NCBI RefSeq assembly: GCF_021343995.1
Contig: NZ_JAJTTE010000052.1
Location: 1 to 46,575 of the forward strand
From: Pseudonocardia terrae
Lineage (GTDB): Bacteria > Actinomycetota > Actinomycetes > Mycobacteriales > Pseudonocardiaceae
Direction: 5' to 3'
DNA length: 46,575 bases
In this document: one piece after another, positions 15,322-23,359 of the stretch
Layout of the letters: every line of letters starts with the position of its first letter
Numbering within the stretch: the first letter of the stretch is position 1
The notes under the pieces: generated by a model
The model's database searches: none
What the model was told of the DNA's origin: nothing
The model's input: the letters and a program-made list of their open reading frames with translations, nothing else
Made by a program: the position numbers and the translations under genes

Positions 15322-15969
15322 CTACTGCGCGGCGTTGGTGGCGATGCTGGTGAGAGCGCGCCCTGCCCACCCTCGGGCGACGGGCTCGACCTGAGCATTG
15401 ATGACGACGGGCCCGTCGCGCCGGGAGGCGTAGGCGTCGCCGATGTAGCGGATTGTGCGGTACTTGCCGCGCTCTCGGGACAGCTCGGTCACGTTACCCG
15501 TACCGCTGGTGTCCATGAGCTGCTTGAGCGCACGCGCGCTGGGCTCGTCGGGCATTTCGACCCAGGACACCGCGACGATGGCGGCGTCGCCCTTCCGGTC
15601 GCGCAGCTCGAAGTACGCGCGATGCAGCGCCGCGCAGGGGGTCCGGCGGAAGAAGTCCTGCACCTGCCCGTAGGAGTTGGCCGCGCAAGCCGCGGAGTCG
15701 TCCGTGACCTTCCCGCTCAGGCGGACACCTTGCCGGACGATGCGTGCCTCCGCCGCGGTCGAGTTCTTGCTGCTGACTCGCGACCCGCTCCGTGCTCCGG
15801 AACTGCCACCGGCGGAGATTGATGCACCACCGGAGGATGTGGCGCTCCCGATCGCGGTCGCCCCGCCGGCGCTGGCCAGGAGGGCTATGCCGAGGGCGAT
15901 GGCGAGAGGAGTATCCCCGCCACTGCCCTTGTCGCTCCCGCCACCCTTGCCACCGATCCGTCGCGCCAA
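15322..15969 (-). CDS. Membrane-anchored hypothetical protein, probable element cargo
   Basis: A 215-residue protein. After a short basic, Gly-rich N-terminus, residues 21-40 form a hydrophobic helix, then a Ser/Gly linker (41-70), then a conserved-looking extracellular domain with two cysteines C95 and C112 (SYGQVQDFFRRTPCAALHRA) that could form a disulphide, and the segment MDTSGTGNVTELSRERG. Similar proteins of unknown function are common in actinobacterial genomes and elements. It converges on the helicase gene and lies at the end of the element, the usual place for cargo. Function not known. Confidence 0.75.
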   Translation of the reverse strand: MARRIGGKGGGSDKGSGGDTPLAIALGIALLASAGGATAIGSATSSGGASISAGGSSGARSGSRVSSKNSTAAEARIVRQGVRLSGKVTDDSAACAANSYGQVQDFFRRTPCAALHRAYFELRDRKGDAAIVAVSWVEMPDEPSARALKQLMDTSGTGNVTELSRERGKYRTIRYIGDAYASRRDGPVVINAQVEPVARGWAGRALTSIATNAAQ

Positions 15970-16380
15970 CGGGGAGTCCTCCGGCTCTCACACACGGTCA
16001 TTGGAAGCTCGCGTTGGTTGATCTTCGTGTTACGGCGACCGGACGAGCGCTCGGTGTGGACGCGGTTCCCCCCTGCCGAGCAGGTCGACGAGGGCCGTTC
16101 TCGCTGTTCGGAGCGCTAACAGGTGCTCATCCGTAACGAGTCGTACCAGGGCTCATGATGCCTTTCTGGGCCTCGCGCAGCACGCGCTTGCCCGCTGAGT
16201 GCCATCCCGTCGACCTTGCAGCACCGGACCGCGCGGACCCCGGTGGGCAGCCCTCGACCCAACCGCCGGACGAGCTACACAGGCTCCGCCCACGGGCGGC
16301 CGCGTGGTAGCCCTCCGGGAGGCCGTCAGGATGGCGCGGGCCGCCATCCTGTTGGTCTGCCCGACCGGCGAGGGCTTAGG
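15970..16380. other. 411-bp gap between the element and the stress island
   Basis: No reading frame with convincing codon bias or motif is seen. The right half contains a hairpin at 16327-16351. The right end of the mobile element probably lies in here, but I found no copy of sequences from the regX3 side that would mark it. Confidence 0.5.
16327..16351 (-). terminator. Hairpin downstream of the first PNPOx-fold gene
   Basis: CAGGATGGC and GCCATCCTG are perfect 9-bp arms around a 7-base loop, 30 bases after the leftward gene's stop. There is no T-run, as is usual in actinomycete terminators. Confidence 0.55.
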
Positions 16381-16797
16381 TTAGGGCCAGGCGATGCGCC
16401 TCCCGGACACCGAGACGACGTCGAGCCGCAGGAAGTAGGGCCGGTCGCCGCCCGCCCACGGCCGCAACGGGAGCCGGCGGACCCGGGCGAGCTCGGCAGG
16501 CTCGTCGACCACGTGCAGCCGGCCCAACGCCAACAGGCTCCAGCCCTCCTCCCACACCTCGTCGACGTGGTCGACCTGGAAGGCCACCCGCTCGCAGCGG
16601 GCCGCGGCGGCGACCTTGCTGCCCGCGGCGGACCGGAAGTACACGGCGTCGCCGTCGACGGCGAAGTTCACCGGCAGCACGAGCGGCCAGTCGTCCGCGA
16701 CGAAGGCCAGCCGACCCAGCCGCGGACGATGGGTGACGAGAAGGGCCCGGCACTCGTCGGGGCTGAGTGTCGCCAGCGCGATCTCGGTCTCGGACAT
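16381..16797 (-). CDS. Pyridoxamine 5'-phosphate oxidase-fold flavin-binding protein
   Basis: A 138-residue protein of the split-barrel flavin/F420-binding family: CRALLVTHRPRLGRLAFV, LPVNFAVDGDAVYFRSAAGSK (38-61) and VAFQVDHVDEVWEEGWSLL give the typical order, with SGRRI at the C-terminus. These proteins, common in stress regulons, bind FMN, FAD, F420 or haem; the ligand here cannot be read from sequence. It is divergent from the cyclic-nucleotide-fold gene at 16949 and shares with it a DosR-box-like site. A second homologue is at 20273-20731. Confidence 0.82.
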   Translation of the reverse strand: MSETEIALATLSPDECRALLVTHRPRLGRLAFVADDWPLVLPVNFAVDGDAVYFRSAAGSKVAAAARCERVAFQVDHVDEVWEEGWSLLALGRLHVVDEPAELARVRRLPLRPWAGGDRPYFLRLDVVSVSGRRIAWP

Positions 16798-16898
16798 CGT
16801 CGACCCCACGGCTCGTGGTCTCTGCCGCTCGACCGCCACGCCCCCGCGGCCTCGCCTGGCGGGGGGCGAGTGTTCCCGACGTGCGTGCGATGTACGCA

Positions 16899-16912
16899 GG
16901 GTCGAAGGTCCC
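16899..16912. promoter_or_regulatory. DosR-box-like site GGGTC-GAAG-GTCCC
   Basis: Full match to GGGNC-N4-GNCCC with the CCTTCG core seen on the other strand. It lies 36 bp before the gene at 16949 and 101 bp before the divergent PNPOx-fold gene, so it could serve both. Confidence 0.5.
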
Positions 16913-16948
16913 TGCCGGCGGCGGCGGCCCGGACCGCATGATCGGGGC

Positions 16949-17464
16949 ATGGGTGCGGGGCCGTCGCCGCTGCTCGGCGACCTGCTCCCGGGCGGGGCCG
17001 CGCTGCCGGCCGAGCTGGTCGGCGAGCTCGACCGCTGCTCCACGGTGCACGACGTCGCGGGGGGCACGGTCCTGCTGCGGCAGCGGGCCGTCGTCGCCGA
17101 CCTGATCGTGCTCGTCCGTGGGCGGATCGCGACCCTGATCGACTTCGCGGGCACCGGGGACCTGGTGGTCGAGACCACGGAGGAGCCCGGGCGGGTCTTC
17201 GGCTGGTCGGGCCTGGTCGCGCCGGGACGGTCGACGGCGACGGTGCGTGCGGACGCGGAGTCGCGAATCGTGACCGTGCCGCTCGCGGTGGTGCATGCCG
17301 GGCCGCCGCGCTGGACCGCGGCCGTGTGCGGACTGGTGGCGGGTGCGCTGGCGGACCGCACGCGGGACCTACAGGCCCGGTTGGCCCGCCCCGCGGCCGA
17401 GTCTGACGAGGCGCGCGAGCTCTCGGTGCCGTCCCGGCGGCCGGAGGGCTTCGGGGATGCGTGA
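16949..17464 (+). CDS. Crp-type cyclic-nucleotide-binding-fold protein without DNA-binding domain
   Basis: A 171-residue protein made of one CNB domain (about 15-145): beta-roll start VHDVAGGTVLLRQRAVVADL, then the phosphate-binding-cassette region GRVFGWSGLVAPGRSTATVR (81-100). The Glu that contacts cAMP ribose is replaced by Trp-Ser (GWSG), so the ligand may not be cAMP. There is no helix-turn-helix. The ATG at 16949 is used. Its end overlaps the next gene by 8 bases (ATGCGTGA), so it is coupled to the CNB-acyltransferase fusion and may be its partner. Confidence 0.75.
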   Translation: MGAGPSPLLGDLLPGGAALPAELVGELDRCSTVHDVAGGTVLLRQRAVVADLIVLVRGRIATLIDFAGTGDLVVETTEEPGRVFGWSGLVAPGRSTATVRADAESRIVTVPLAVVHAGPPRWTAAVCGLVAGALADRTRDLQARLARPAAESDEARELSVPSRRPEGFGDA

Positions 17465-18977
17465 CGTCGCGGCGGTGCGCCGGTGGTTCGCCGGGCTCGC
17501 CCTGCTCGAGCAGCTGCACGACGGGGACCGGGATCTGTTCGCCGAGCACGCGACCTGGGTGACCTTGCCGGCCGGCGCACGCCTGCACGGCGAGGGCGAG
17601 CGGGGGGCGGCGCTGTGGTTCCTCGTCGAGGGCGAGATCGTCCTCGGCCCGGCGTCCCGCGACGGCACCCGTCCCGGCGGAGACGGCAGGATCGACGCAA
17701 CCGACACCAGCACCGACACCAGCACCGCCGTCGTGGTCGACGGCATCGTGCGGCGGTCGGTCACGACGCCCGGCTACCCCCTCGGCTGGGACGGCATCGT
17801 CCGGCCCGACCGCTACCGCTGGGACGCGCACGCCGCCACCCGCACCCGACTGCTGCGGGTCGACCGGGAGGTGATCGACGCGTCCTGTCGCCTCGACGAG
17901 GCGTTCGCGGCGCGGCTGCACGAGCTGCTGCTGTGGTTGGCGGGCGGGCAGCTGCGGCGCCAGCACACCCGCCTGGTGACCGGCCGCTACGACGACGAGA
18001 CGGACGCGGTCGCTGCGCTCGTCGAGCACCGGGCCGAGGAGCTGCGGGTGACCTCGCCGCTCCACCGCATCCCCGGCTACCTGCGCTCCCGCCCGACCGT
18101 GGTCGACGCGTTCCGGGCGCTCGAGGTGATCCGCGACGGGCCGGACGCGGTCGAGGCCGAGATCGCGCGGGAGGCGCTCGACGTGCTCGCGGGCGTCCGC
18201 CGGGAGCTGCGGGTGTACCTGGGCCTGCAGCGCGTCTACGAGGCGGTCGCCTCGGCACCGGCGGACCTCGATCCCGCGGAGGTCCGGGCTCGGTCCTGTC
18301 GGGCGCTCGTCGACTTGTTCGCCCACACCGAGTACCGCATCGAAGGCCTCGACCGGCTGCCGGCGAGGCCGGGCAACGTCGTGCTGTGCAATCACCTGGA
18401 CAGCCACCCCGGCAACCGCCTGCCGAACGGTTTCAGCCTGATCCTCGACACGCACTTCGTCTCGTCGATGATCCTCTACCGGACCTACGGCCGGGCGCCG
18501 GTCCGCGTGGTGCGGGACTCGCACTGGCACGAGACGGGGCACGCGCGCTACTACGATCGCCTGGGCTACGTGATGGTTCCGTCCTGGGAGGAGGGCCGGC
18601 CGAGCCCGGAGCAGCGGGCCGAGCGGTACGAGCGCTTCGTGGCCGAGGCGTCCGCGACGCTGCGCGCCGGCGCCGACCTTGTCATCTGCCCCGAAGGCCG
18701 GCCCGGTCCCACCGCCGGTTCGCCGACGCACCTGCGCCTGGGCGCGTTCCGGCTGGCCGGCCGACTCGACCCGGAACCGCTGGTCGTCCCGGTGGCGGTC
18801 GCGAACTTCGACCAGCGACTCAGCCGGGCTGTGCTCGGCGCCGTGATCGCCGAGCCGTTCCGGATGTCCGACGTCGTCGCCGACCCGACCGATCCCGGGC
18901 AGGTCGCACGGTTCGTCGACGACGAGCTGACCCTGCGCTACCGGGGCTGGGTGCGCGAGGCGGCGGCGCTGCGCTGA
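17457..18977 (+). CDS. CNB-fold sensor fused to PlsC-type acyltransferase
   Basis: A 506-residue fusion. Residues 8-150 are a CNB domain with a Thr/Asp-rich insert (70-92) and the cassette PLGWDGIVRPDRYRWDAHAA (108-127), again with Trp where cAMP binders have Glu. A helical linker (150-290) leads to an acyltransferase domain: motif I is CNHLDSH (311-317), in which the HX4D spacing is not conserved, and motif III is CPEGRPGP (411-418). It probably acylates glycerol-phosphate, lysophospholipid or another acceptor under control of the sensor. Start ATG at 17457 is coupled to the upstream CNB gene. Its last 40 bases overlap the convergent hydrolase gene. Confidence 0.78.
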   Translation: MRDVAAVRRWFAGLALLEQLHDGDRDLFAEHATWVTLPAGARLHGEGERGAALWFLVEGEIVLGPASRDGTRPGGDGRIDATDTSTDTSTAVVVDGIVRRSVTTPGYPLGWDGIVRPDRYRWDAHAATRTRLLRVDREVIDASCRLDEAFAARLHELLLWLAGGQLRRQHTRLVTGRYDDETDAVAALVEHRAEELRVTSPLHRIPGYLRSRPTVVDAFRALEVIRDGPDAVEAEIAREALDVLAGVRRELRVYLGLQRVYEAVASAPADLDPAEVRARSCRALVDLFAHTEYRIEGLDRLPARPGNVVLCNHLDSHPGNRLPNGFSLILDTHFVSSMILYRTYGRAPVRVVRDSHWHETGHARYYDRLGYVMVPSWEEGRPSPEQRAERYERFVAEASATLRAGADLVICPEGRPGPTAGSPTHLRLGAFRLAGRLDPEPLVVPVAVANFDQRLSRAVLGAVIAEPFRMSDVVADPTDPGQVARFVDDELTLRYRGWVREAAALR

Positions 18978-19948
18978 CCAGGGGAACGGCCCGGCCCGGA
19001 CCCGGCCCGCCCGAACCCGCTCGGCACCCCGCCGACGGCCAGCTCGAGCCAGCGCTCGTCGAACCGGGCCCAGGCGCGCATGCCCGGGCCGGCGTCGTGG
19101 CTCACCGGGAAGGTCATGACCTCGACAGGCGCCCGGAACTGCGCGACGACCGCCTCGACGGTGGCGCGCGGTACCACGCGGTCGACCACACCGAGGCCGA
19201 CCACGGTCGGGCAGCCGACCCGGGGGGCCAGCAGGGCGGCGTCGAAGTAGGCCAGAACGGTCTGCAGGTCGTCCTCGGGGTACTGCGGGTGCTGCTCGAG
19301 GAACGCGGCCACCTCGGCGCCCGAACCGGCCTCGACGAGCAGGCGGCGTCCCTCCGCCCAGCCGAAGGTGGGCACTCCCAGCACGAGCAGGTCCGCACGC
19401 GGCGCCACCGCCTGGGCCATCAGCGCCAACCCTCCCGCGAGGCTGACCCCGTGGCTGACCGCGCGCAGCGTCGGCACCTGTAGGGCCGTGGCGACATCGG
19501 TCGCCCGCACGTAGTCGCACACCGCGCCGCGCAGCACGGACGTCTCGGGCCGCCGCGCGCCCGTCAGCAGCCAGCCCGCCGCCGGTGCCGGGACCGCCGC
19601 GAGGGAACGGCCGAATCCGCGGACGTCGAAGCCCACGACGTGGCACCCCGCGCGGACCCACTCCAGCCGGGGGACGGCCTGCGACCGGTACCCGTGTGCA
19701 TGCACGACCAGCGGCCGGGGTGTCGCGCCCTCCCAGGTGATCGCGTACCCGTGGATCGGCTGCCCGCCCCAGGACCTGAACCGCAGCTCGTGCGCGACCG
19801 TGCCGGCCGTCGGCGCGGGGCGCGGAGCCCGGCGGAGGTCGAGGGGGACCTCGCGCAACTGCGCGAGCGTCGTCGCCCAGAACGCCTCGAGATCCGGGGG
19901 ACGGGTCAGAGCCCCGGTCTGCACGAGCGCGCCTACATCTGCGTCCAT
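18938..19948 (-). CDS. Alpha/beta hydrolase, acetyl xylan esterase/cephalosporin deacetylase-like
   Basis: A 336-residue hydrolase. The N-terminal PPDLEAFWATTLAQL and the order of motifs follow the AXE1 family. Likely catalytic triad: S169 (HGVSLAGG, a variant of GGSQGG), D256 (GVVDRVVP) and H284 (PVSHDAGPG). Oxyanion-side motif VVHAHGYRSQ at 81-90. The ATG at 19948 gives the family N-terminus; an ATG at 20056 would add 36 non-conserved residues. The 3' end overlaps the acyltransferase gene by 40 bases in the opposite direction. Substrate probably a small acetyl or acyl ester. Confidence 0.8.
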   Translation of the reverse strand: MDADVGALVQTGALTRPPDLEAFWATTLAQLREVPLDLRRAPRPAPTAGTVAHELRFRSWGGQPIHGYAITWEGATPRPLVVHAHGYRSQAVPRLEWVRAGCHVVGFDVRGFGRSLAAVPAPAAGWLLTGARRPETSVLRGAVCDYVRATDVATALQVPTLRAVSHGVSLAGGLALMAQAVAPRADLLVLGVPTFGWAEGRRLLVEAGSGAEVAAFLEQHPQYPEDDLQTVLAYFDAALLAPRVGCPTVVGLGVVDRVVPRATVEAVVAQFRAPVEVMTFPVSHDAGPGMRAWARFDERWLELAVGGVPSGFGRAGSGPGRSPGQRSAAASRTQPR

Positions 19949-20065
19949 GTCGCTGCCGTCTCTGCAGCAAAGGTCCACGGGGCGCCGCGGCAGTGGCCCC
20001 CGACCCGTCGGGGTAGTTCCGCTGCCTGCGGCGGGTTCGCGGCCGCGCCAACCCATCCCGCGCGT

Positions 20066-20251
20066 TCAGCCACCGCTGGTCTCCTTTGCGTAGGCGGCGA
20101 GTGCCTCGCCCGAGGTGTCGGACCAGGCGTCCCGGGTGACGCCGTAGCGTTCCAGCTCGACGCGGACGCCACTGGCGAGGTTCGAGGCGACTACGCGCAC
20201 GCCGCGGGCGCGCAACCTGGTGAACGCGCCCGCCAGGACCCTCGATGCGGG
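20066..20251 (-). pseudogene. Orphan frame resembling the C-terminal end of a STAS domain
   Basis: About 61 codons without a usable start, closed upstream by TGA and ending at 20066. The translation LAGAFTRLRARGVRVVASNL followed by a helix RVELERYGVTRDAW and an acidic end reads like the last strand and helix of a STAS domain such as those at the C-terminus of SulP anion permeases. It is probably the remnant of a deleted gene, though chance coding-like sequence is possible. Confidence 0.35.
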
Positions 20252-20272
20252 TCACCTTCCACAGGATCGACG

Positions 20273-20731
20273 TCAGAGGTAGGCGCCGGGCTCGAAGGGC
20301 GGGGGGAGTTGGCCCGGGACGATGCGGCGGCCGCTGATGTCCTGCGGGATCAGTCGCATCCAGCGCCCGTGGTCACCCGGCGCCCACGGCTCCACCCCGC
20401 TGGCGAGGGTGCGCTCGACAAGCCGGGCGCCGTGCTCCGAGGTCAGCGCCTCGGCGAGCCCGCGCACGAGCACGCTCCAGCCGGACCGTGTCTGCTTGTC
20501 GATCTGGTCCACCTCGAAGGTGACGTTGGCGTGATCGGCCGCGGTGAGCTTGGTCCCGGGATGCGTGCGGATGACCAGGACGCTGCCGTCGAGCGCGTAG
20601 TTCACCGGGAAGATCAACGGATAATGCTCGGCATTGACGCCCAGCCGCCCGATCTGCTCCGCCGCGAGCAGGCGGTAGCACTCGTCGGCGTCGAGGACCT
20701 GCAGCTCTGCATCGCGTCCACCTTCTGTCAT
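20273..20731 (-). CDS. Second pyridoxamine 5'-phosphate oxidase-fold protein
   Basis: About 152 residues. CYRLLAAEQIGRLGVNAEHY, IFPVNYALDGSVLVIRTHPGTK and VTFEVDQIDKQTRSGWSVLV repeat the motifs of the protein at 16381, with an added tail DISGRRIVPGQLPPPFEPGA. ATG at 20731 is preferred because GAGAGG lies 9 bases before it; ATG at 20740 is an alternative. Together with the neighbouring universal stress protein it fits a dormancy-type gene set. Ligand (FMN, F420 or haem) not readable. Confidence 0.8.
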   Translation of the reverse strand: MTEGGRDAELQVLDADECYRLLAAEQIGRLGVNAEHYPLIFPVNYALDGSVLVIRTHPGTKLTAADHANVTFEVDQIDKQTRSGWSVLVRGLAEALTSEHGARLVERTLASGVEPWAPGDHGRWMRLIPQDISGRRIVPGQLPPPFEPGAYL

Positions 20732-20941
20732 CCTGAGCATCCTCTCGAAAGAACCGACACTGCGCTTACCGTCGCCCCGACAAGGTCGCGTCACCGCGCC
20801 GAGCCGCTACGACCCGACTACCACGTGCAGCCTCGAGATCCACGTGATTGGCTCGACAACGGGGTGGAGGAGCGAGGTCCCGTTCGCGTCGACGCGAGCC
20901 GGCATGTGAAGGTGTGTTAGTCGACGTGGGCTCCAGGTGGT

Positions 20942-21421
20942 CTAGCCATCGGGCGGCTCCCTGCGTGGCCGGATGATCGTGACCGGACAGGGCGCGTGCA
21001 GCACACACTGCAGCCCGACCGAGCCCACCACCGCGCTGGCAAGCGCACCGCGTCCCCGGTGCCCGAGCACCAGCAGGTCCGCCCCGCGCGCCGCGTCGAG
21101 CAACACCTGCGCGGGGTGCCCGGCCTTCGCCTCGACCACGACCGGCACCGGCGGGCCGGCATTGGCGGCGATCACCTTGTCCACCATGCGCTGTGTATCG
21201 GCCCGCGCGTCGGCCAGCAGGTCCTCGGGCGCTGACGGCCAGCGTCCGGTGTAGGTCGCCGCCGTACCGCGCCAGCCACCCCAGTACTCGGCCACCGGGA
21301 CCGCGGCGACGACGTGCAGCCGCGCCCCGCGCCGCGCCGCATCGGCGAAGGCGAACCGCAGCGCCGCCTCCGACTCGGGTGATGCGTCCACCCCGACCGC
21401 GACGACGCCCGCCTCGTCCAT
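20942..21421 (-). CDS. Universal stress protein, single UspA domain
   Basis: A 159-residue UspA protein. VAVGVDASPESEAALRFAF starts the fold, and LGHRGRGALASAVVGSVGLQ is the ATP-binding G2xG9GS/T motif, so ATP binding is expected. The end LHAPCPVTIIRP is also found in the protein at 44409, showing close paralogy. ATG at 21421 follows GGAGGACGGG. USPs act as ATP or AMP sensors that help survival during growth arrest. It is alone between the PNPOx-fold gene and the DUF6544-like gene, all leftward. Confidence 0.9.
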   Translation of the reverse strand: MDEAGVVAVGVDASPESEAALRFAFADAARRGARLHVVAAVPVAEYWGGWRGTAATYTGRWPSAPEDLLADARADTQRMVDKVIAANAGPPVPVVVEAKAGHPAQVLLDAARGADLLVLGHRGRGALASAVVGSVGLQCVLHAPCPVTIIRPRREPPDG

Positions 21422-21588
21422 CCCGTCCTCCGTCCGCCAGGAGCGCTTCGCGCTCACATCCCCCGGCGATGCCCAGCCACAGGCCCGCCAACACAACTCC
21501 GCTCGGCTCACTCTCTGCCGGCTCGAGGCGTCTCGGACTCCCGTGGCTGCGGCCCGGTCGTGACGGGCGGGTCGCTGGCGCACCTCGG

Positions 21589-22437
21589 TCAACGGCCCGC
21601 AGCGACGTTGACGGCCAGCTCGACCAGCGACAGCTCGCCGTAGCGGAACTCGCCGTCGGGCAGGTGCCACACGGCCGCCCCGCCGGTCATCCGGGGACAC
21701 CCGTCGACCTCGGTCCAGCCCAGTATCGGGGTGCTCCACAGGGCCCGCACCGGCCCACCGGGCAGGTCGGCCCACCTGTCCTGCGTGCGGAAGTCGCGGG
21801 GCCGTCCCTGCGGATCCAGGGAGACGTGTGCGCTGACGGTCCGGCCGGCGTCGGTCAGCGAGATGCGGAAGCCGTCCTCGCCGGCGTCCTCCCAGGAGAC
21901 CCGGCCGTCGAGCAGCATCCCGGGCGCCAGGAGTACCGCGTCGTTGAGCCAGGTGGTCAGCTCGCCGATGTCGAACTCGGGCCCAGCGCCGTCGGCGACG
22001 GTCACCAGGCCCAGCGCCTTGCCGAGCATCCGGCCGGTGCCGGCCCGGTAGGTGTCCCACCCCCACATCGGCAGCACCCGGGCGACCGTGAGCCGCATCC
22101 GGAACAGCCGGGCCACCTCGAGGGCGGAGTTGTACTGCCAGGCGTCCAACGGCATCCACGGCCGGCCGGGGCCTCGCCGGAACCGGCCGGTGAAGTGCGC
22201 CCGCAGCGACCAGATCCGCGGCCGGCCGACCACGCCCATCGCCGTCAGGTAGCGGACCGCGGCCCGCGGCAGCCCGGCGAGCTCGGCCTCGGTCACCGGT
22301 GCCGTGGACACCTGCGCGGTCGGCAGCCGGGCCGCCGCCACCCGGCGCAGAAACGCGCGGGGTGGACGGCGGGCCGGAGCGGCGTGTTCGGACGTGGACA
22401 CGGGCGTGGGCAACCTCGGCTCCTCGGCCAGGGGCAT
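21589..22437 (-). CDS. DUF6544-like conserved protein
   Basis: A 282-residue soluble protein. LPRAAVRYLTAMGVVGRPRI followed by a GRFRRGPGRPWMPLDAWQYN segment resembles the DUF6544 (DUF6920) family, where similar text precedes a lipocalin-like beta domain; the middle (FDIGELTTWLNDAVLLAPGM) also fits. The family has no known function. The ATG at 22437 lacks a clear ribosome site, so a start at one of the later GTG codons cannot be excluded. It lies in a leftward series with genes for an SRPBCC-like protein and a quinone-reductase-like enzyme. Confidence 0.6.
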   Translation of the reverse strand: MPLAEEPRLPTPVSTSEHAAPARRPPRAFLRRVAAARLPTAQVSTAPVTEAELAGLPRAAVRYLTAMGVVGRPRIWSLRAHFTGRFRRGPGRPWMPLDAWQYNSALEVARLFRMRLTVARVLPMWGWDTYRAGTGRMLGKALGLVTVADGAGPEFDIGELTTWLNDAVLLAPGMLLDGRVSWEDAGEDGFRISLTDAGRTVSAHVSLDPQGRPRDFRTQDRWADLPGGPVRALWSTPILGWTEVDGCPRMTGGAAVWHLPDGEFRYGELSLVELAVNVAAGR

Positions 22438-22610
22438 GGACGTGGCGGTGGCGCGGCGTGTGGTTCAGATCGCGGGAGCGGCTTGGTGGTTTGTTCGTAG
22501 CCGATACATGCGAGGTAGTCCAGCCGGGAGTGGCCGCGGGCGGGGCTGCATCGACTCCCTGGCCCACTATGTCCGGCCCTGCTCGTCAGAACCGCGCGAG
22601 GGCGACCCAC

Positions 22611-23255
22611 TCACGCCGGTCGACGCACCGCGTCCGCGGCAACAGTGGCGAGCATGGCGCGCATGATGTGGCCGACGAAGGGGCGCACGAGCGTCCAGTA
22701 CCGGGCGAACCGGCGCACGTCGTCCGGCTCGGTCACCAGGGTGCGGGCCTCGTACGAGACGAGCGTGCGCGGCGTGCCGTAGGGGCGCAGCGAGAAGTTC
22801 GCGGCGATCTTGCCCCAGCCGGGCTGCGCGAAGGCCGCGAACCCCTCCGGCGTCATACCGGTGACGTCGTACCACTCGAGCACGGGCGTCCAGAACCGGC
22901 CGACCGCACCCAGCGCGATCTCGCGCTCGGCGACCTCGCCGAGGGACAGCCACCCCGGCAGTGACGGTCCACCACGCAGCGGCAACCGGGACGGCGGGGC
23001 GGCGGAAGCCGGACGGCCGCCGAGCCGGGCGAGCCGGTCGGGCAGCCCGCGAACGGCCATCGCCGCATCCATCACCGGCGAGTGCACCTGCGCGAGGTCC
23101 AGCCTACACAGTGCCTGCCAGGTCGCAGCGAGATCCGCGTCGGCCACGGTGTGCGCGACGACCGTCGTGTCGTACAGCGGCAGGTACCGGTCGATGAGCA
23201 TCGCGGTCGCCGTCGTGGATGCAGCCGTGGTCACAAGTGGGTCCTCCGTCGTCAC
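22611..23255 (-). CDS. SRPBCC-like conserved hypothetical protein
   Basis: About 214 residues. The order MLIDRYLPLYDTTVVAHTVA, helix DADLAATWQALCRLDL, later GRFWTPVLEWYDVTGMTPEG, and the closing FARYWTLVRPFVGHIMRAML is typical of START/SRPBCC-fold proteins that bind hydrophobic ligands. GTG at 23255 is preferred because GGAGGAGG lies 9 bases upstream; an alternative GTG at 23363 overlaps the stop of the oxidoreductase gene (GTGA) and would add 36 low-complexity residues. Likely co-transcribed with that gene. No ligand can be named. Confidence 0.6.
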   Translation of the reverse strand: MTTEDPLVTTAASTTATAMLIDRYLPLYDTTVVAHTVADADLAATWQALCRLDLAQVHSPVMDAAMAVRGLPDRLARLGGRPASAAPPSRLPLRGGPSLPGWLSLGEVAEREIALGAVGRFWTPVLEWYDVTGMTPEGFAAFAQPGWGKIAANFSLRPYGTPRTLVSYEARTLVTEPDDVRRFARYWTLVRPFVGHIMRAMLATVAADAVRRPA

Positions 23256-23359
23256 GGCCTCGACCCTCCTCCGCAGGCCCACAGCGGCGTAGAGCCCTTC
23301 GTCTCTCTCAGCGGAGCCGGTCGAAGACTCGCGGAGTGCCGGGCAAGCGGTCGGCGTGT

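Larger units (their letters stand above)
11335..15969. mobile_element. Compact integrative element (integrase, repressor, excisionase, helicase, cargo)
   Basis: Six genes in a 4.6-kb block between regX3 and the stress island: integrase and XRE repressor leftward; excisionase-like gene, small ORF and DnaB-N/RepA helicase rightward from a shared 96-bp control region; then a membrane protein gene pointing back. Base composition is less GC-rich than the neighbours, especially in 11335-13400. I could not find convincing direct repeats marking attL and attR, nor a tRNA, so the limits given are those of the outer genes. Absence of transfer, capsid or terminase genes fits a satellite, mini-ICE or remnant. 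Confidence 0.75.

Noticed and set aside
19933..20172. Alternative 79-codon minus-strand frame upstream of the hydrolase, preceded by AAGGAG
   Set aside because: It overlaps the hydrolase start and has no protein-like pattern; the ribosome site fits by chance.
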